Assembly: GCA_034666665.1 (NCBI GenBank)
Contig: JAXDLK010000242.1
Span: 1 to 16,239, forward strand
Direction of reading: 5' to 3'
Origin: JAXDLK01 sp034666665
Lineage (GTDB): Bacteria; Desulfobacterota; Binatia; JACPRU01
Length of the DNA stretch: 16,239 nt
A program made the translations under genes and the position numbers. Positions 14,609-16,239 of this stretch are shown here, one piece after another. Positions within the stretch are counted from its first letter, which is position 1. Each line of letters begins with the position of its first letter. The notes beneath the pieces were generated by a model that worked only from the letters and a program-made list of their open reading frames with translations, was not told the origin of the DNA and searched no databases.

Positions 14609-15524
14609 CGGCCGGCCGCTCGTCGGCTACGAGCTCCGGGACTGGGAAGTCGTCGACTATCATTCCTTCCCGCTCGACGGCACGGACTTCTGGTTCCGGG
14701 GCCCGCGTCCGGCACATCTGGACGCGGGAGAATACATCGTCTGCCTCGGCGCCGCCCAGACGTACGGCTGCTTTTGCGCGCAACCGTTCCCGGCACTTCT
14801 CCAGCAGCGGCTCGGACGACCGGTCCTGAACCTCGGTTACGGTGGCGCCGGGCCGCTCTTCTTTCTGCGACGTCCGGAGCTGATCGAGTACGTCAACCGG
14901 TCGCGTCTGGCGATCGTGCAGGTAATGTCCGCTCGAAGCGAGGACAATCGGCTGTTCGAGAGCGGCGGTCTCGAGCAATTGGTCCGTCGATCGGATGGGT
15001 CGTCGGTATCGGCGGCGGCGGCGTACGCGAGCGTGCTGAATGGGATGTTCGGGCGGTGGCGAACACGCCTCCTCGTCGCCGAAACACGCCGCAACTGGAT
15101 CGCACACACGCAGCAGCTTCTGGATTCGATCCGGGTTCCGCGCGTACTCTTGTGGCTCTCCCGGCGGCCACCGGCGTACCGAGAACGGTACTCGGACGTA
15201 CAGGCGCTGTTCGGCGATTTCCCGCAGCTCGTCAACGAGAAAATGATCGCGGCGGTCCGGCACCACGCGGACGCGTACGTGGAATGCGTGACCAGCCGCG
15301 GGAGTCCCCAGCCCCTGGTCAGTCGCTTCACCGGCCAACCGACGACGATCGATCCTTCACAAGCCGGCGGCGTGGGCAGGACCTCTCGACCGCACGCGTT
15401 CAATTTCTACTATCCGTCGCCGGAGATGCACGAGGATGCGGCCGCGGCCCTCGAACCGACGTGCGACCTGCTGCTTCCGTCGAATCACTGGACGGCGCGG
15501 TTCGACCCGGAAGCCGGCAGGTGA
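14589..15524 (+). CDS. DUF6473-like protein, degenerate SGNH-hydrolase-like
   Basis: A 311-residue protein that I match from memory to the DUF6473 family, function unknown. YELRDWEVVDYHSF (14-27) and FWFRGPRP (34-41) form the N-terminal family region. VCLGAAQTYGCFCAQPFPALLQQRLG (51-76) and LNLGYGGAGPLFFL (80-93) resemble blocks I and II/III of SGNH/GDSL hydrolases, but the position of the catalytic serine in G-D-S-x-T-x-G is Gln or Ala here (GAAQTYG, 54-60). FYYPSPEMHEDAA near the C-terminus could stand in for the usual Asp-His block. No signal peptide or membrane segment is seen, so a cytoplasmic location is likely. The gene starts inside the end of the sulfotransferase gene (20-base overlap), implying coupled expression and a shared pathway. 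Role unknown; sulfated or otherwise modified glycan handling is inference. Confidence 0.75.
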   Translation: MATTNGSGRPLVGYELRDWEVVDYHSFPLDGTDFWFRGPRPAHLDAGEYIVCLGAAQTYGCFCAQPFPALLQQRLGRPVLNLGYGGAGPLFFLRRPELIEYVNRSRLAIVQVMSARSEDNRLFESGGLEQLVRRSDGSSVSAAAAYASVLNGMFGRWRTRLLVAETRRNWIAHTQQLLDSIRVPRVLLWLSRRPPAYRERYSDVQALFGDFPQLVNEKMIAAVRHHADAYVECVTSRGSPQPLVSRFTGQPTTIDPSQAGGVGRTSRPHAFNFYYPSPEMHEDAAAALEPTCDLLLPSNHWTARFDPEAGR

Positions 15525-15575
15525 ACATCTCCACCCGCGGAGCCACGCTGCAGGTCGCTACGTCAAGGCACGATT
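15525..15575. other. Short convergent gap without visible terminator
   Basis: Fifty-one bases separate the stop codons of the DUF6473-like gene and the membrane protein gene. I see no GC-rich hairpin followed by a T-run in either direction. Confidence 0.5.
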
Positions 15576-16239
15576 TCATCGCGAGAGCTGAATCTGATCG
15601 GGCAGCCGTGTACTGATCGACCGCAGCTCGCGCATGAGGATATCGGCGTTGGCCGAATCTCGCCGCACGTACAGAAACACCTTGATCCCGAAACGGTCCA
15701 ACGGCCATTCGCGCTGGCCGACCAACACCCAATGATCGCGGAGTTCCCGCATGCGTGCGTACAGTAACCCGGGATCCTGAAGATACATGCGATCCTCGAC
15801 GAAGCTCAGCGGGCGCGTCATCATCCATTTGATGTACGGTGACTGGAAATTCGGATCGTCCTCCGACCGACTGGTACCCGATGTCGCCGGCGGTTCATGG
15901 CCAATGTAAACGTCGGCTCGACGGGTCCACACGTAGCGTTCGCGCGCCTCCGGGAGAACGCGTGCACGACCGGAAAGAACGTTGTCGTTCAAGCCGATGA
16001 CGTCCACGTGCTCGAACTCGCTGACGTAAGGAATCACCCCCGCTGCCGCCCCGATGACGGTGGCTCCGGACTTCAATCCCGTGCGCTCGAGCGCCCGCGC
16101 TATCGTCCAGTGGAATTTCGCGACGGGATCCACCGGGTACGGCGATAGAGTGAGGTTCCAGCCCTTCATTCCCTGAAGGACGGTGAAACAAGCCAGAAAG
16201 CCGAGGACCGAGAGCCTCAGTGGAGTAGCTGGTGCCATG
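15576..16239 (-). CDS. C-terminal part of a membrane protein, probably polytopic glycosyltransferase-like (cut by right edge)
   Basis: About 221 codons up to the stop at 15576; the reading frame is open to the right edge, so the ATG at 16236-16238 is probably internal. A hydrophobic segment LSVLGFLACFTVLQGM (about 9-24 from that Met) reads as a last transmembrane helix. A soluble domain of about 190 residues follows, with KSGATVIGAAAGVIPYVSEFEHVDVIGLNDNVLS (about 56-89). A glycine-rich strand followed by a 'V-D-x-x-G-L-N-D' strand turn is what I recall from the extracytoplasmic C-terminal domains of bacterial GT39/ArnT- or GT87-like membrane enzymes that use polyprenyl-phosphate sugars. That assignment is tentative since the catalytic membrane part is not in the window. 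It is convergent with the DUF6473-like gene, 51 bases apart, with no clear terminator between. Confidence 0.65.
   Translation of the reverse strand, partial: MAPATPLRLSVLGFLACFTVLQGMKGWNLTLSPYPVDPVAKFHWTIARALERTGLKSGATVIGAAAGVIPYVSEFEHVDVIGLNDNVLSGRARVLPEARERYVWTRRADVYIGHEPPATSGTSRSEDDPNFQSPYIKWMMTRPLSFVEDRMYLQDPGLLYARMRELRDHWVLVGQREWPLDRFGIKVFLYVRRDSANADILMRELRSISTRLPDQIQLSR

Noticed and set aside
14400..15338. Minus-strand frame of 312 codons
   Set aside because: It crosses the sulfotransferase/DUF6473 junction on the opposite strand and has no recognisable domain.

Overview
This 16.2 kb window is a piece of a large cell-surface polysaccharide (capsule, exopolysaccharide or O-antigen-like) locus from a high-GC bacterium. 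Genes are packed tightly with no gene-free stretch over about 220 bases, and GTG and TTG starts are used. I see no rRNA, tRNA, CRISPR array, insertion sequence or phage gene. The organism cannot be named from this sequence. A secreted protein with a Thr/Pro 'TPTP' linker behind a cysteine-rich head is a style I associate with uncultured deltaproteobacterial-type lineages such as Binatota, so that is a weak guess only.

Layout. (A) A minus-strand operon runs leftward from 7275 to beyond the left edge: family 2 glycosyltransferase (GT2), zinc-ribbon methyltransferase, GT4, full-length AsnB-type amidotransferase, GT4, CDP-alcohol phosphatidyltransferase, and a second AsnB-type amidotransferase cut by the window edge. 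(B) A single plus-strand gene (7498-9378) encodes a secreted right-handed beta-helix protein with a ten-cysteine N-terminal module and a Thr/Pro linker. (C) A second minus-strand operon runs from 13542 to 9379: GT4, GT2, GT4, GT2, each pair joined by a 4-base ATGA stop/start overlap. Its last stop codon abuts the stop codon of the beta-helix gene. (D) A plus-strand pair (13685-15524) encodes a PAPS-type sulfotransferase and a DUF6473-like protein, overlapping by 20 bases. (E) The C-terminal part of a membrane protein, probably a polytopic glycosyltransferase-type enzyme, enters from the right edge on the minus strand.

How the genes could work together (inference). Seven glycosyltransferases (three GT2, four GT4) would build a complex oligosaccharide repeat unit. 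The methyltransferase, two amidotransferases and sulfotransferase would decorate it with methyl, amide and sulfate groups, and the CDP-alcohol phosphatidyltransferase could add or anchor a phospho-alcohol. The beta-helix protein is the only clearly secreted soluble product and could bind, cleave or epimerise the polymer. The initiating phosphoglycosyltransferase, flippase, polymerase and export genes are not in the window and probably lie outside it.

The most interesting points are the sulfotransferase/DUF6473 pair, whose second member looks like an SGNH hydrolase without its serine; the modular beta-helix protein set between two operons ending in related GT2 genes; and the orphan CDP-alcohol phosphatidyltransferase between two diverged AsnB paralogues.
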